From Opitutia bacterium (GTDB lineage Bacteria > Verrucomicrobiota > Verrucomicrobiia > Opitutales > Opitutaceae): 64,000 bases of DNA. The DNA is taken from contig CANJIU010000003.1 in assembly GCA_947474365.1 (NCBI GenBank), positions 1 to 64,000 of the forward strand, given 5' to 3'. Position numbers and translations under genes: made by a program. Below, one piece after another: positions 33,554 through 41,695 of this stretch. The first letter of the stretch is position 1. Every line of letters begins with the position of its first letter. Under the pieces are notes generated by a model. That model worked only from the letters and a program-made list of their open reading frames with translations, was not told the DNA's origin and did not search any database.

Positions 33554-35524
33554 CTCGCTCCAACGGCTGAGCGGACCGTTCGTCGCCGCGTCGATCTCTT
33601 CTTTGGAAAGCCGGTAGACATGGATTGAATAGCCAATTTGGGCTTCGGGCGCGCGCACGCGCAGGTAGTGGCAGAGGCGGGCGAACCGCAGCTGATCATG
33701 TCGGGTGGTGGCCTTTTGCCATTGGGCGGGCGTTACGTCGCGCTCCAGCTCCAATCGGCGCTGTGGTTCTCGCGAATAGGCTTCGAGCAGCGGCTCGAGC
33801 TTCCGAAGTTCCTGATATTCCTTTTCCTGCGCCAATGTCCATGGACCGCGGATCGAACTGTAGACGTGGGAAAGGCACGTGGCGCTGAGGGCGTAAACAC
33901 CCGCTTCGAGGCGCACGTACGGCGGGATGATTTTGAAGCCATTGATGAACGGCAGTCGTCGCGCGTGGATGCCATAGTAGGCGGGTTCGCCCAGCCCGAA
34001 ATAGGAAATAAAGACGGGCACGTCTCCCGCGTTTCGCTCGAGCCATTTTTTCAGGCCGGGCAGATCTTGTCCCCAGTCCAGCGAACTGTCGACGAGGTGT
34101 CGGTGGCCGTTGGCCGGGCCGCCGCCGAGGGCGTTGAAGTACGCGAGGAAGTGGGGTGCAATCCGGGCGGCCTCCACGGTTTGAGCCGTGAGCAGGACGA
34201 TCACCGCAGCACGGCCGGGTCGCGAGGTGCTGAACCATTTTCCGAGCACGCCCGCGGCAATGAACAACACGGGATACGTGGGCAGGATGTGGCGGTGCCC
34301 GATGTTGAGATGACTGGTGAGCGAAAACGCCCAGTAGACGGCGAACAGGACGACGAGCGGTGCGACGAGGTAGAGATCGGCCCGGACACGCGCCGGAGCC
34401 CGTCGCCAACGGTGCGCGACGAGCAATCCTGAGAGTAACGACGCGGCGAGGAGCGCCAGGGTCGTCTTCAGGGCAAAGGTCCACGGGAAAAAGCTCACCC
34501 ATCCGGTCGTGCTGTACTCGCCGTTGAGAAAGGCGGATCGCACTTGGGCCGTCTCGACCACATAGGCGGAGCCGTAGAGAAACGACTCGGGCAGGGCGTG
34601 GGCCGTCTGTAGCCAGCGGATGAATTTTCCAATCGCTCCGATGTTCGAATCGAGGACCTCCCAGGGGCGAACGAAGTGGGCCGCCGGGGGAAGGGACGGG
34701 TTGAACGCCGCATAGGTGAAGCCGTAAAACGACCAGATCACGAGGGCCGCCACCGCCCCGTGGGCCAGGGCGGAAAGCGCGGCGGCGCCGACCTTGCCGG
34801 CCCGGGTGGTGAAGCGGCGGCCGAACAGGACGAGTGGCTCCGGGTTCGCGGCGCGGACGAACGCCATCACGACCATCATCGGAATCAGCAGCACCGCGGA
34901 GTGTTTGGCAACGCAGGCCAGCCCAAACGTCAACGCGCTCAGCGTCCACCCGCCCGCGCCCCCGCGATGCAGGTGCCGCCACCAAGCGCCGCAACTGGCG
35001 AGAAAGAAGAACGTCATGCACATGTCCGACGTTGCGAGGACGCCGTGCGCCAGAAACGTCGGGCACATTGCGAACAGGCCCAGCGACACGAAACCTCCTG
35101 TGGTGCCGAAAAGCCGTCGCGACCAGCAGAACACCAGGACACCTGTGCCGAGGCTGAAGATCCCGATCATCGCGCGGGCGGCCATCAGCAGCGGAAAATG
35201 ATCATGCCCCGTCTCGTAGAAAAACTGGTGGCCCACGACCTGGACCTCCGACGTGCGCCAATACGGGTTGCCCTCAAGCTGCGGGAACGGAGGCCGGACG
35301 ATCGCCGCGGGAATCGCGGCCCAGCGCTGTGGCAGAATGCCGTTTTCGGGGTGCATCCGGTAGTCCCCGAGATGCCAGTAGGCGTACCCGGCGGTGAGGT
35401 GCAGCACCTCGTCGGCCGTGACGCTCTTGGTCGAGACCGCCCAGATCGCGAGCGCACCGTGCACGGCCAGCACCGCCGCCACGGTGAGCGGGACGAGGAA
35501 ATTCGGCCTCAGGCGCGCCCACAT
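33521..35524 (-). CDS. GT39/PMT-like membrane glycosyltransferase (operon member)
   Basis: A 667-residue protein with a first membrane segment at about residues 12-30. A loop with the acidic pair follows (KSVTADEVLHLTAGYAYWHLGDYRMHPENG), then many hydrophobic segments up to about residue 430. The soluble end has DSSLDWGQDLPGLKKWL and YFGLGEPAYYGI. The DE loop and topology fit GT-C family 39-like enzymes acting on the outer face of the inner membrane. It starts 6 bp after the aminotransferase gene and is the last member of a five-gene minus-strand operon. It is closely related to the gene at 38953-40881. The 3' end overlaps the convergent neighbour by 33 bp. Confidence 0.75.
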   Translation of the reverse strand: MWARLRPNFLVPLTVAAVLAVHGALAIWAVSTKSVTADEVLHLTAGYAYWHLGDYRMHPENGILPQRWAAIPAAIVRPPFPQLEGNPYWRTSEVQVVGHQFFYETGHDHFPLLMAARAMIGIFSLGTGVLVFCWSRRLFGTTGGFVSLGLFAMCPTFLAHGVLATSDMCMTFFFLASCGAWWRHLHRGGAGGWTLSALTFGLACVAKHSAVLLIPMMVVMAFVRAANPEPLVLFGRRFTTRAGKVGAAALSALAHGAVAALVIWSFYGFTYAAFNPSLPPAAHFVRPWEVLDSNIGAIGKFIRWLQTAHALPESFLYGSAYVVETAQVRSAFLNGEYSTTGWVSFFPWTFALKTTLALLAASLLSGLLVAHRWRRAPARVRADLYLVAPLVVLFAVYWAFSLTSHLNIGHRHILPTYPVLFIAAGVLGKWFSTSRPGRAAVIVLLTAQTVEAARIAPHFLAYFNALGGGPANGHRHLVDSSLDWGQDLPGLKKWLERNAGDVPVFISYFGLGEPAYYGIHARRLPFINGFKIIPPYVRLEAGVYALSATCLSHVYSSIRGPWTLAQEKEYQELRKLEPLLEAYSREPQRRLELERDVTPAQWQKATTRHDQLRFARLCHYLRVRAPEAQIGYSIHVYRLSKEEIDAATNGPLSRWSELIERTVKARP

Positions 35525-35530
35525 CGCCGG

Positions 35531-36667
35531 TCAGGTAGCCAATGCCGCCCGCAGGCGGTCCGCGACGGCGGCGACGTGGTCCTGGGTCATTTCGGGAAAC
35601 ATCGGGAGCGACAGGACGGAGCGCGCGGCCTGCTCTGCGCAGGGGAAGGCCCCGACGCCCAGACGGAGTCCGGCGTAGGCTTTTTGGAGATGAATTGGGA
35701 TCGGGTAGTGCACGACGGTCTGCACGCCGCGCTCGGCGAGGGCCCGGGCAATGAGGTCGCGTTCGCGTTCAACGATGCGAACCACGAAGAGATGGTAGAC
35801 GTGTCGGCCGCACCACGGTGCCTCGGCCGGCAGGGCAATTCCGGGGCAGTCCCGCAGCGCGGCGCGATACCAGCCGGCGGCGATGCGGCGGCGCTCGTTC
35901 CACGTCGCGAGGTGGCGGAGCTTCACGTTGAGCACGGCCGCCTGGATCGTGTCGAGCCGTGAGTTGTAGCCCTGGATTTCGTGATGGTATTTCACGATCG
36001 CGCCCCAGTTTCGGAGCAGGCGAAGCTGACGCGCGAGCGCCTCGTCGTTGGTGGTCACGGCCCCGCCGTCGCCGAACGCGCCGAGATTTTTCCCGGGATA
36101 GAAACTGAAGGCGGCCGCGGTTCCGAGCGAGCCGCAGGTGCGACCGTCGGCGAGGGTGGCACCGTGCGCCTGCGCCGCATCCTCGATCAGGGCTAGTCCG
36201 TGCTTTTGCGCGAGCGACTGTAGTGCCGGCAGGTTCGCCGGCTGTCCGTACAGGTGCACCGGCATGATCGCGCGCGTGCGCGGGGTGATGGCGGCGGCGA
36301 CGGCGGCCGGGTCGATCAGGTAATGCCCGGGTTCGCAATCGACCAGGACCGGTTTGGCACCCGCGTACGAAATCGCCTCGGCGGTCGCGATGAAGCTGTT
36401 CGCTACCGTGATGACTTCGTCGCCGGCGCCGATGCCGAGGGCGCGGAGGATGAATTGCAGGGCGTCGGTGCCCGAGCCCACCCCGACGGCCTGCGACGTC
36501 CCGCAAAATCCGGCCCAGGCCTGCTCGAACACGGTGACTTCGGGGCCGAGAATGAACTGGCCGTGCCGCAGCACCTCTGCGATGGCGGGATCGAGTTCGG
36601 TCCGCAGGTTTCGAACCTGCAGCGGGAGATCTTGAAACGGGACGGACGAGGGATGACCGGCGGTCAT
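35531..36667 (-). CDS. DegT/DnrJ/EryC1/StrS-family sugar aminotransferase
   Basis: This 378-residue PLP enzyme moves an amino group, usually from glutamate, onto a keto nucleotide-sugar. Visible landmarks are [39 protein letters not shown], the PLP-phosphate-binding and Asp region [10 protein letters not shown], and the Schiff-base lysine in [32 protein letters not shown] is also typical. In this operon, with an oxidoreductase and a hexapeptide acetyltransferase, it most resembles WbpE-type 3-aminotransferases; the exact sugar is not determined by sequence. The start codon overlaps the GT2 stop by 4 nt. Confidence 0.9.
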   Translation of the reverse strand: MTAGHPSSVPFQDLPLQVRNLRTELDPAIAEVLRHGQFILGPEVTVFEQAWAGFCGTSQAVGVGSGTDALQFILRALGIGAGDEVITVANSFIATAEAISYAGAKPVLVDCEPGHYLIDPAAVAAAITPRTRAIMPVHLYGQPANLPALQSLAQKHGLALIEDAAQAHGATLADGRTCGSLGTAAAFSFYPGKNLGAFGDGGAVTTNDEALARQLRLLRNWGAIVKYHHEIQGYNSRLDTIQAAVLNVKLRHLATWNERRRIAAGWYRAALRDCPGIALPAEAPWCGRHVYHLFVVRIVERERDLIARALAERGVQTVVHYPIPIHLQKAYAGLRLGVGAFPCAEQAARSVLSLPMFPEMTQDHVAAVADRLRAALAT

Positions 36668-37383
36668 GGATTGCGAGGGTGCGGTTCACGGCGCCAGATG
36701 CGCCACAGGGAAATCAATCCGGTGAGGGTGCGCCACATGACACGCGGGCGCGAGGCGGAAGACACTCCGCCGAGTCGGGCCTTCATGTCGACTTCGACCT
36801 CGACGATGAGGGCCCCGAGGTCGCGCAGACGGACGAGCACCTCGGTGAGCATCGGAATGCCACGTTGCGTGAGCGTGATCCGGAGGAACCAGGTGCGTCG
36901 ATAGGCGTGGATCCAGTTCACGTCACGCAGCCGCAGCCCGAATAGCCCTGCCACGATTTGCGGATAGAGCCACGAGTTGAAGCGCATGAGCGGATTGTAG
37001 CCGAGCCGCTGGCGGCGGACACCGACGATCACGTCAGCGCGGCCGAAATGATCCGCATAGGGGGCAAGGCTGAGGGCGGTCGCCGGCATGTCGGCAGGCC
37101 AGAGCATCAGGTACTCGCCGGTCGCGCGCGCGGCGCCGGTCCGAAAAGCCCCGCCAATACCCTGATTGGCCTGGTGGTGGGCAACAACGCCGGCAAACTC
37201 CCGCGCGAGTGTGTCGGCGATTTCCCCCGTCCGATCACGACTGCCGTCGTTGACGATGATGATTTCCGCGGCCAGCCGGAGTTCGTCGAGACTGTGGCGC
37301 AAATCCCGGATCGCTCCGGCGAGGAGAACTTCCTCGTTGAATGCCGGGACCACGACGCTGAGAGCGACGGGCACTGCCTTCAT
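36664..37383 (-). CDS. Family 2 glycosyltransferase (dolichyl-phosphate-mannose-synthase-like)
   Basis: A 239-residue GT2 enzyme with N-terminal [18 protein letters not shown], the first acidic motif [17 protein letters not shown], and the DXD-equivalent [10 protein letters not shown]. It lacks the long C-terminal membrane hairpins of GtrB-type enzymes, although the C-terminal part is fairly hydrophobic. It would transfer a sugar from a nucleotide donor, probably onto polyprenyl phosphate, supplying the neighbouring GT39-like enzymes. It overlaps both neighbours by 4 nt. The donor sugar is unknown. Confidence 0.85.
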   Translation of the reverse strand: MKAVPVALSVVVPAFNEEVLLAGAIRDLRHSLDELRLAAEIIIVNDGSRDRTGEIADTLAREFAGVVAHHQANQGIGGAFRTGAARATGEYLMLWPADMPATALSLAPYADHFGRADVIVGVRRQRLGYNPLMRFNSWLYPQIVAGLFGLRLRDVNWIHAYRRTWFLRITLTQRGIPMLTEVLVRLRDLGALIVEVEVDMKARLGGVSSASRPRVMWRTLTGLISLWRIWRREPHPRNP

Positions 37384-37850
37384 GCTTTGCGGGGTAATAC
37401 GCGTGCGGGAACGCCGGCCACGATTTCACCCGGCGCCACGTCGTGCAGTACCACCGCGCCGGCGCCCACGGTTGCTCCCGCCCCGATCTTCACTCCGCCC
37501 ATAATCAGGGCACCGGAGCCGAGCGTCGCTCCCGTGCAGACGAGCGTGCGCTCCATCTTCCAGGTGCCACGGAGCGTGGCGGAGACCGAGGGGTGACGGT
37601 CGTTGATGAACATCACCCCGTGCCCGACGAATACCTCCGCCTCCAGGGTTACGCCGGAGCAGATGAACGTGTGACTCTGAATCCGACAGCGCGGACCCAC
37701 CGTCACATCGCGCTGGATTTCGACAAACGCACCGATCATGCACTCGTCGCCGATGGTGCAACCGTAGAGGTTGAGGAAGGCGCCGAGCCGGACGTCGCGA
37801 CCGAGCACGACATCGTCCGCGATGCGTTGCAGCGACGAAGCGGGGATCAT
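37380..37850 (-). CDS. Left-handed beta-helix N-acetyltransferase (WbpD-like)
   Basis: A 156-residue hexapeptide-repeat protein. The repeats run from GDECMIGAFVEIQRDVTVGPRC through GATLGSGALIMGGVKIGAGATVGAGAVV and end at [28 protein letters not shown] is the loop that carries the active-site His and Asn in related sugar acetyltransferases such as WbpD. It likely acetylates the 3-amino group made by the aminotransferase in the same operon, using acetyl-CoA. It overlaps both neighbours by 4 nt. It is slightly shorter than typical WbpD proteins. Confidence 0.85.
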   Translation of the reverse strand: MIPASSLQRIADDVVLGRDVRLGAFLNLYGCTIGDECMIGAFVEIQRDVTVGPRCRIQSHTFICSGVTLEAEVFVGHGVMFINDRHPSVSATLRGTWKMERTLVCTGATLGSGALIMGGVKIGAGATVGAGAVVLHDVAPGEIVAGVPARVLPRKA

Positions 37851-38902
37851 GCGGACGGAATGCTGACGGCGAGGCCGTTTTGCTGCAAGGACGAGCGCGC
37901 GGCCTCAAGGACTTCGACCACGGAGGTTCCAAATTCTCCGCTCGCCACCGGCGTGCGTCGGGACCGTAGGCAATCGATGAACTCCTGATCCTGACGGAGC
38001 AGAGGTTCGTAGAGCTTGACCTTGGGGATCATGATCGCGCCATCGCGGAGGATCATCTGGAATTCGCCGAAGGTGGAATAATGGTCGGCCGTCACGCCCT
38101 TGTCGTAGTAACGGATGGGCTCAAGGTTGTTCATGTCGTCCCACACCGCCATTTTGTGGTCGCCGACAATGGTGAGCTGGCGGACCTTGCGCGGATTGAG
38201 CCAGGAAGTGTGGACGTGGCAGATGACGCCCTTGGGATAATGCAGCGTGAGAAACCCGATGTCCTCGACGCGCTCCTGCAGGAAAAATCCGCCGGTGGCA
38301 GAGACCGACGACGGTGTGGCGCCGAGCAGGTAGCTGAAAATTGAAATGTCGTGACTGGCGAGATCGTGGATTGCGCCGACATCGCGGCGCACGGGGCCGA
38401 GATTGGTGCGGACGGCGTCCATGTAGTAGATCCGGCCGAGTTCGCCGCGGTCGAGGTCGACCTTGAGATGTTGGACGGACGGGTTGTAGAGGAACACATG
38501 TCCGACCATGAGCACGCGGCGTCGGGCGGCGGCCAGATCGCACAGCTCGCGGCATTCGGCGGTCGTTGCGGCGAGCGGTTTCTCACAGAGCACATCCTTG
38601 CCCGCCTCCAGTGCCTGTTTGACGAGACTAAAATGGGTCTGGACGGGCGTCGCAATGACGACGGCGTCAATGTCCGCTGCGAGGGTGATGGCCGTGGGAT
38701 CGCCCGTGAGTTCGAGATCGCGAAACTGCCGGCGGGCGAGCGCGAGCCGGGAGGACGTGGTGTCGCACACGCGCACGACTTCACAACCTTCGATTGCACC
38801 CATGCTACGGACATGGTTGGGACCCCATTGCCCGAAACCAATTACGCCAACGCGGATCGTGGTTGAAGCGGTATTCACCGCCGGGGAGCGTCGCGGTTGC
38901 AC
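37847..38902 (-). CDS. Gfo/Idh/MocA-family sugar-nucleotide oxidoreductase (WbpB-like)
   Basis: A 351-residue NAD(P)-dependent oxidoreductase. It has an N-terminal Rossmann motif VGVIGFGQWGPNHVRSM, the family VIATPVQTHFSLV and the EKP catalytic-lysine motif (DVLCEKPLAATTAE). These are followed by the alpha/beta C-terminal domain. It is the first gene of a five-gene operon. With the acetyltransferase and aminotransferase it matches the WbpB-WbpD-WbpE trio, in which it would oxidise the C3 hydroxyl of a UDP-N-acetyl sugar. Which sugar is used here is inferred, not shown. Confidence 0.85.
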   Translation of the reverse strand: MQPRRSPAVNTASTTIRVGVIGFGQWGPNHVRSMGAIEGCEVVRVCDTTSSRLALARRQFRDLELTGDPTAITLAADIDAVVIATPVQTHFSLVKQALEAGKDVLCEKPLAATTAECRELCDLAAARRRVLMVGHVFLYNPSVQHLKVDLDRGELGRIYYMDAVRTNLGPVRRDVGAIHDLASHDISIFSYLLGATPSSVSATGGFFLQERVEDIGFLTLHYPKGVICHVHTSWLNPRKVRQLTIVGDHKMAVWDDMNNLEPIRYYDKGVTADHYSTFGEFQMILRDGAIMIPKVKLYEPLLRQDQEFIDCLRSRRTPVASGEFGTSVVEVLEAARSSLQQNGLAVSIPSA

Positions 38903-38952
38903 AGCGTCGCGTCCAGTGTGAAGTCCCCGGCGGTGGCGGGATTACACCTTTT

Positions 38953-40881
38953 TTAGGGTGTGCGGATGCGATGAATCGCGGTCACTGGCCCGTCAAGTGC
39001 CGCCGTTAAATCAGCGGCCGAAAGCCGGTAGATCAGGATCGAATATCCCGCCGTTCCATCCGGGGTGCGCCTTTGGAGAAATTTGCACAGTCGGGCGAAA
39101 CGCAGTCGATCGTAGGGTGCGTAGTCCGTGTCTGTCGTGACTTGGCGACGGAAATTTTGGTAGGCCGTTTCGTGTACCGCTGTCCACGGTCCGCGAGCGG
39201 GTGTATAAACCTCTGCGAGTACCGTCGCGCTGATGGCGTAGAGTCCCGGCGTGAGATCGTACGGTGAGAGCGGAGGCCGGACGATATAGGTGGGGGTAGG
39301 CAGGAAGCGCGTCGGCCGCACGCCGTAGTGGGGAGGCCACGCACTCCCGAAGTAGCCCAGATAGAGTTCCTCGCCGGGCCGCCGGTTGGCCGTCAGCCAC
39401 TGTTGGAGGGACGGAAGGTCTTGGCCCCAGTCGAGGGAGCTGTCGACGAAGAGTCGATGGGCGTTACTGGGGCCGCCGGCCAGTTGGTTGAATCCGGCAA
39501 GATAATGCGGACGAATCGAAAACGAGGCTACCGCCATGGCCGCCGCGAGGAAGGCGCCCAGCCACGCGGAACCGCGACGAATCGTCAGCAGGCCGACCGC
39601 GACAAAAAGCACCGGATAGACGGCGAGGATGTGCCGGTCTCCAATGTTAAGATTGCTGCGCAGCGCGACGACCCAAACGACAAATGCGCTGACGAAGAGC
39701 GGGGCAACGCGTTGCGCTTCGGCGCGGCGAAGATCAGGTGATTCCTGGCGCAGCCTGGACAGCCATAGGAAGAGCGCGGCAGCGAGGCCGACCAGAAACG
39801 GGAGCGGGGTCTTGAGCAGGAACAAGGTTGGAAAGAACTGCCACCAACCATGCAAGCTGTGTTCCCCGGCAAAAAATGCCGGTCGTGCCGCCTCGCCGGC
39901 CAGCACATTGGTCAGGCCGTAAACCCACGCTTCCGGCATCCAATGCCAGCCGAGGACCGCCTCAACGATTCCCCTTTTCCAGGCGAGTGTGCCCAGCATC
40001 TCCTGCCAGCTCCACGCAAACTTGGTCAACTCCGGGGTCCCGGGACCTTGAGCGCCGAAGCGAAAGTCGAAGAAGGCCCAGATGATGAGGACGCCGGCGG
40101 CCGCCTGAAATACTCCAAGCCCGATGTTCTGGCCCACCCGGCGCAGACGGGCGGTGGTGCCGGCCTCCGCACCGAGGTGCAGCCAGGCATCCGCGACGGA
40201 AAGGATCGCGTAGATCGGGGCGATCAGGATGCCGTTGAATTTAGCCACCAGCGCAAGGCCGCTCATCGCTCCGGCCAGCAGGCCGGACGGAAGATCGCGG
40301 CGGGCGAGGTGACGCCAGAAAAACCACGGTGCCAGGGTGAGCGTGGTCGCGGCCGCCAGATCGGACGTCGCGAGACCCGCGTGCGCGAGGAACTGTGGGC
40401 TCAGCGAGAAAAACGCGAGGGACAGCAACCCGCCGGCGCGACCGTGCCACGCCCGGGCCACGAGGAAGATGAAGAGGCCGAGGGCGACTCCGAAGAGGGC
40501 GTTCAGGCTGCGCGCGGCGAGGACGAGCCAGTCGGTGAGATTGCCCTGCGTGTAGAAAAAATCCCAGGCGATCTGCCAGTAGATCGAATGACGCCACTGA
40601 TGTTCGTCCATCGGAAAACGCGCGTGCCCGGCGAGCGCGGGGAGGCCGAAAATCCGCTGCGGCAGCACGCCGTTTTCCGGATGCATGCGGAAGTCGCCGA
40701 AGCGATCGAACGCGTAGCCCGCCGTGATGTGCGGCAGTTCGTCCGAGGTATGGCTCTTGTCGATCGCGGCGCTGACGGCCAGCCACCAGAACAGAGCCAG
40801 CAAGGCGGTTGCGACCGCCGTCGTCGCCACATCACGCCTGTCGCGTGAAAAAGGGATGAAGCGGCGGGCGGGAGTGGCCAT
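38953..40881 (-). CDS. GT39/PMT-like membrane glycosyltransferase
   Basis: A 642-residue protein from an ATG at 40881. The frame stays open to 41466, but that part is antisense to the methyltransferase gene. The first membrane segment (about residues 17-35) is followed by the acidic loop KSHTSDELPHITAGYAFDRF, then GDFRMHPENGVLPQR. These match the gene at 33521-35524 closely. Many hydrophobic segments follow, and the soluble tail repeats the sibling's DSSLDWGQDLPSLQQWL and YLGYFGSAWPPHYGV. It is probably a GT-C enzyme using a lipid-linked sugar. It is divergent from the methyltransferase and 50 bp beyond the start of the acetamido-sugar operon. An ATG at 40908 is also possible. Confidence 0.75.
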   Translation of the reverse strand: MATPARRFIPFSRDRRDVATTAVATALLALFWWLAVSAAIDKSHTSDELPHITAGYAFDRFGDFRMHPENGVLPQRIFGLPALAGHARFPMDEHQWRHSIYWQIAWDFFYTQGNLTDWLVLAARSLNALFGVALGLFIFLVARAWHGRAGGLLSLAFFSLSPQFLAHAGLATSDLAAATTLTLAPWFFWRHLARRDLPSGLLAGAMSGLALVAKFNGILIAPIYAILSVADAWLHLGAEAGTTARLRRVGQNIGLGVFQAAAGVLIIWAFFDFRFGAQGPGTPELTKFAWSWQEMLGTLAWKRGIVEAVLGWHWMPEAWVYGLTNVLAGEAARPAFFAGEHSLHGWWQFFPTLFLLKTPLPFLVGLAAALFLWLSRLRQESPDLRRAEAQRVAPLFVSAFVVWVVALRSNLNIGDRHILAVYPVLFVAVGLLTIRRGSAWLGAFLAAAMAVASFSIRPHYLAGFNQLAGGPSNAHRLFVDSSLDWGQDLPSLQQWLTANRRPGEELYLGYFGSAWPPHYGVRPTRFLPTPTYIVRPPLSPYDLTPGLYAISATVLAEVYTPARGPWTAVHETAYQNFRRQVTTDTDYAPYDRLRFARLCKFLQRRTPDGTAGYSILIYRLSAADLTAALDGPVTAIHRIRTP

Positions 40882-40947
40882 CGCGGGACAAAAACATGGA
40901 CTCACCATCGGCAGTCGCTGACGCTCCCACAAGCCCGAACCCAATCC

Positions 40948-41694
40948 ATGGATGCAGCCGAATACGACAACCTCGAACGCGTCGAACGCGAGCACTGGTA
41001 CTATTCGGGCAAACGGCGGCTTGTGCGGAAGTGGATCGCGCGCGCGAGGCCGCCGCAGCCGACAGATTTGCTGCTCGATTGCGGAGCGGGCACGGGGCTT
41101 TTCGCCGAGGAGATGGCGGCGCTGTGCCGGGTCTTGGTGCTCGACGACCACGAGGAGTCGCTGCGCCTGTTGCGCCGGCGTTTCCGGGCGGACCAGGTAT
41201 TGCATCTCTCGGGCGACTCCGTGCCCCTCGCAGCGGGGGCGCTCGACTATGTCACGGCCCTCGATGTGCTCGAGCATGTGCCCGACGACGGGGCGGTGGT
41301 CCGGGAGTTTGCGCGGTTGTTGCGGCCGGGCGGCCTCGCGGTGGTGACGGTGCCGGCGAGCCAGGCGTTGTGGAGCGAGTGGGATGTCGTGCTCCATCAC
41401 CACCGGCGCTATGATCGGGAACGATTGCGTGGACTCTTTCCCGCCGGCTCGTGGGAGATCGTGCACGCCAACTACACCAACGTACTCGTGTATCCGGGAG
41501 TCTGGTTCGTGCGAAAAGTGCGCGAGTTGCGCCGGCGGCTGGGTTTGGGCTATCCGACGGTCCGCACCGAGGATCGGATGCCACCGCGTTGGATCAATGC
41601 CCTGCTCCGGGCGTCCTTCGTCCGTCTCGCGTTCACCCGCGTGCCGTTTCCCTTCGGGGTAAGTTTGGTGTTGGTGGCACGGCGGCGCGGCTGA
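40948..41694 (+). CDS. Class I SAM-dependent methyltransferase
   Basis: A 248-residue protein with SAM-binding motif I (LLLDCGAGTGLFAEEMAAL), an acidic motif II (VLVLDDHEESLRLL) and the post-motif YVTALDVLEHVPDDGAVV followed by LLRPGGLAVVTVPA. This is the methyltransferase 11/23 pattern. The C-terminal region (FVRKVRELRRRLGLGY, VRLAFTRVPFPFGVSLVLVAR) is basic and hydrophobic and could contact membrane. The substrate is unknown; the setting suggests a glycan or lipid intermediate. It is convergent with, and only 1 bp from, the next gene. Confidence 0.85.
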   Translation: MDAAEYDNLERVEREHWYYSGKRRLVRKWIARARPPQPTDLLLDCGAGTGLFAEEMAALCRVLVLDDHEESLRLLRRRFRADQVLHLSGDSVPLAAGALDYVTALDVLEHVPDDGAVVREFARLLRPGGLAVVTVPASQALWSEWDVVLHHHRRYDRERLRGLFPAGSWEIVHANYTNVLVYPGVWFVRKVRELRRRLGLGYPTVRTEDRMPPRWINALLRASFVRLAFTRVPFPFGVSLVLVARRRG

Positions 41695-41695
41695 A

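Noticed and set aside
40882..41466. N-terminal extension of the 38953 gene
   Set aside because: It overlaps the methyltransferase antisense and has no membrane or leader character; the ATG at 40881 gives a normal first membrane segment.
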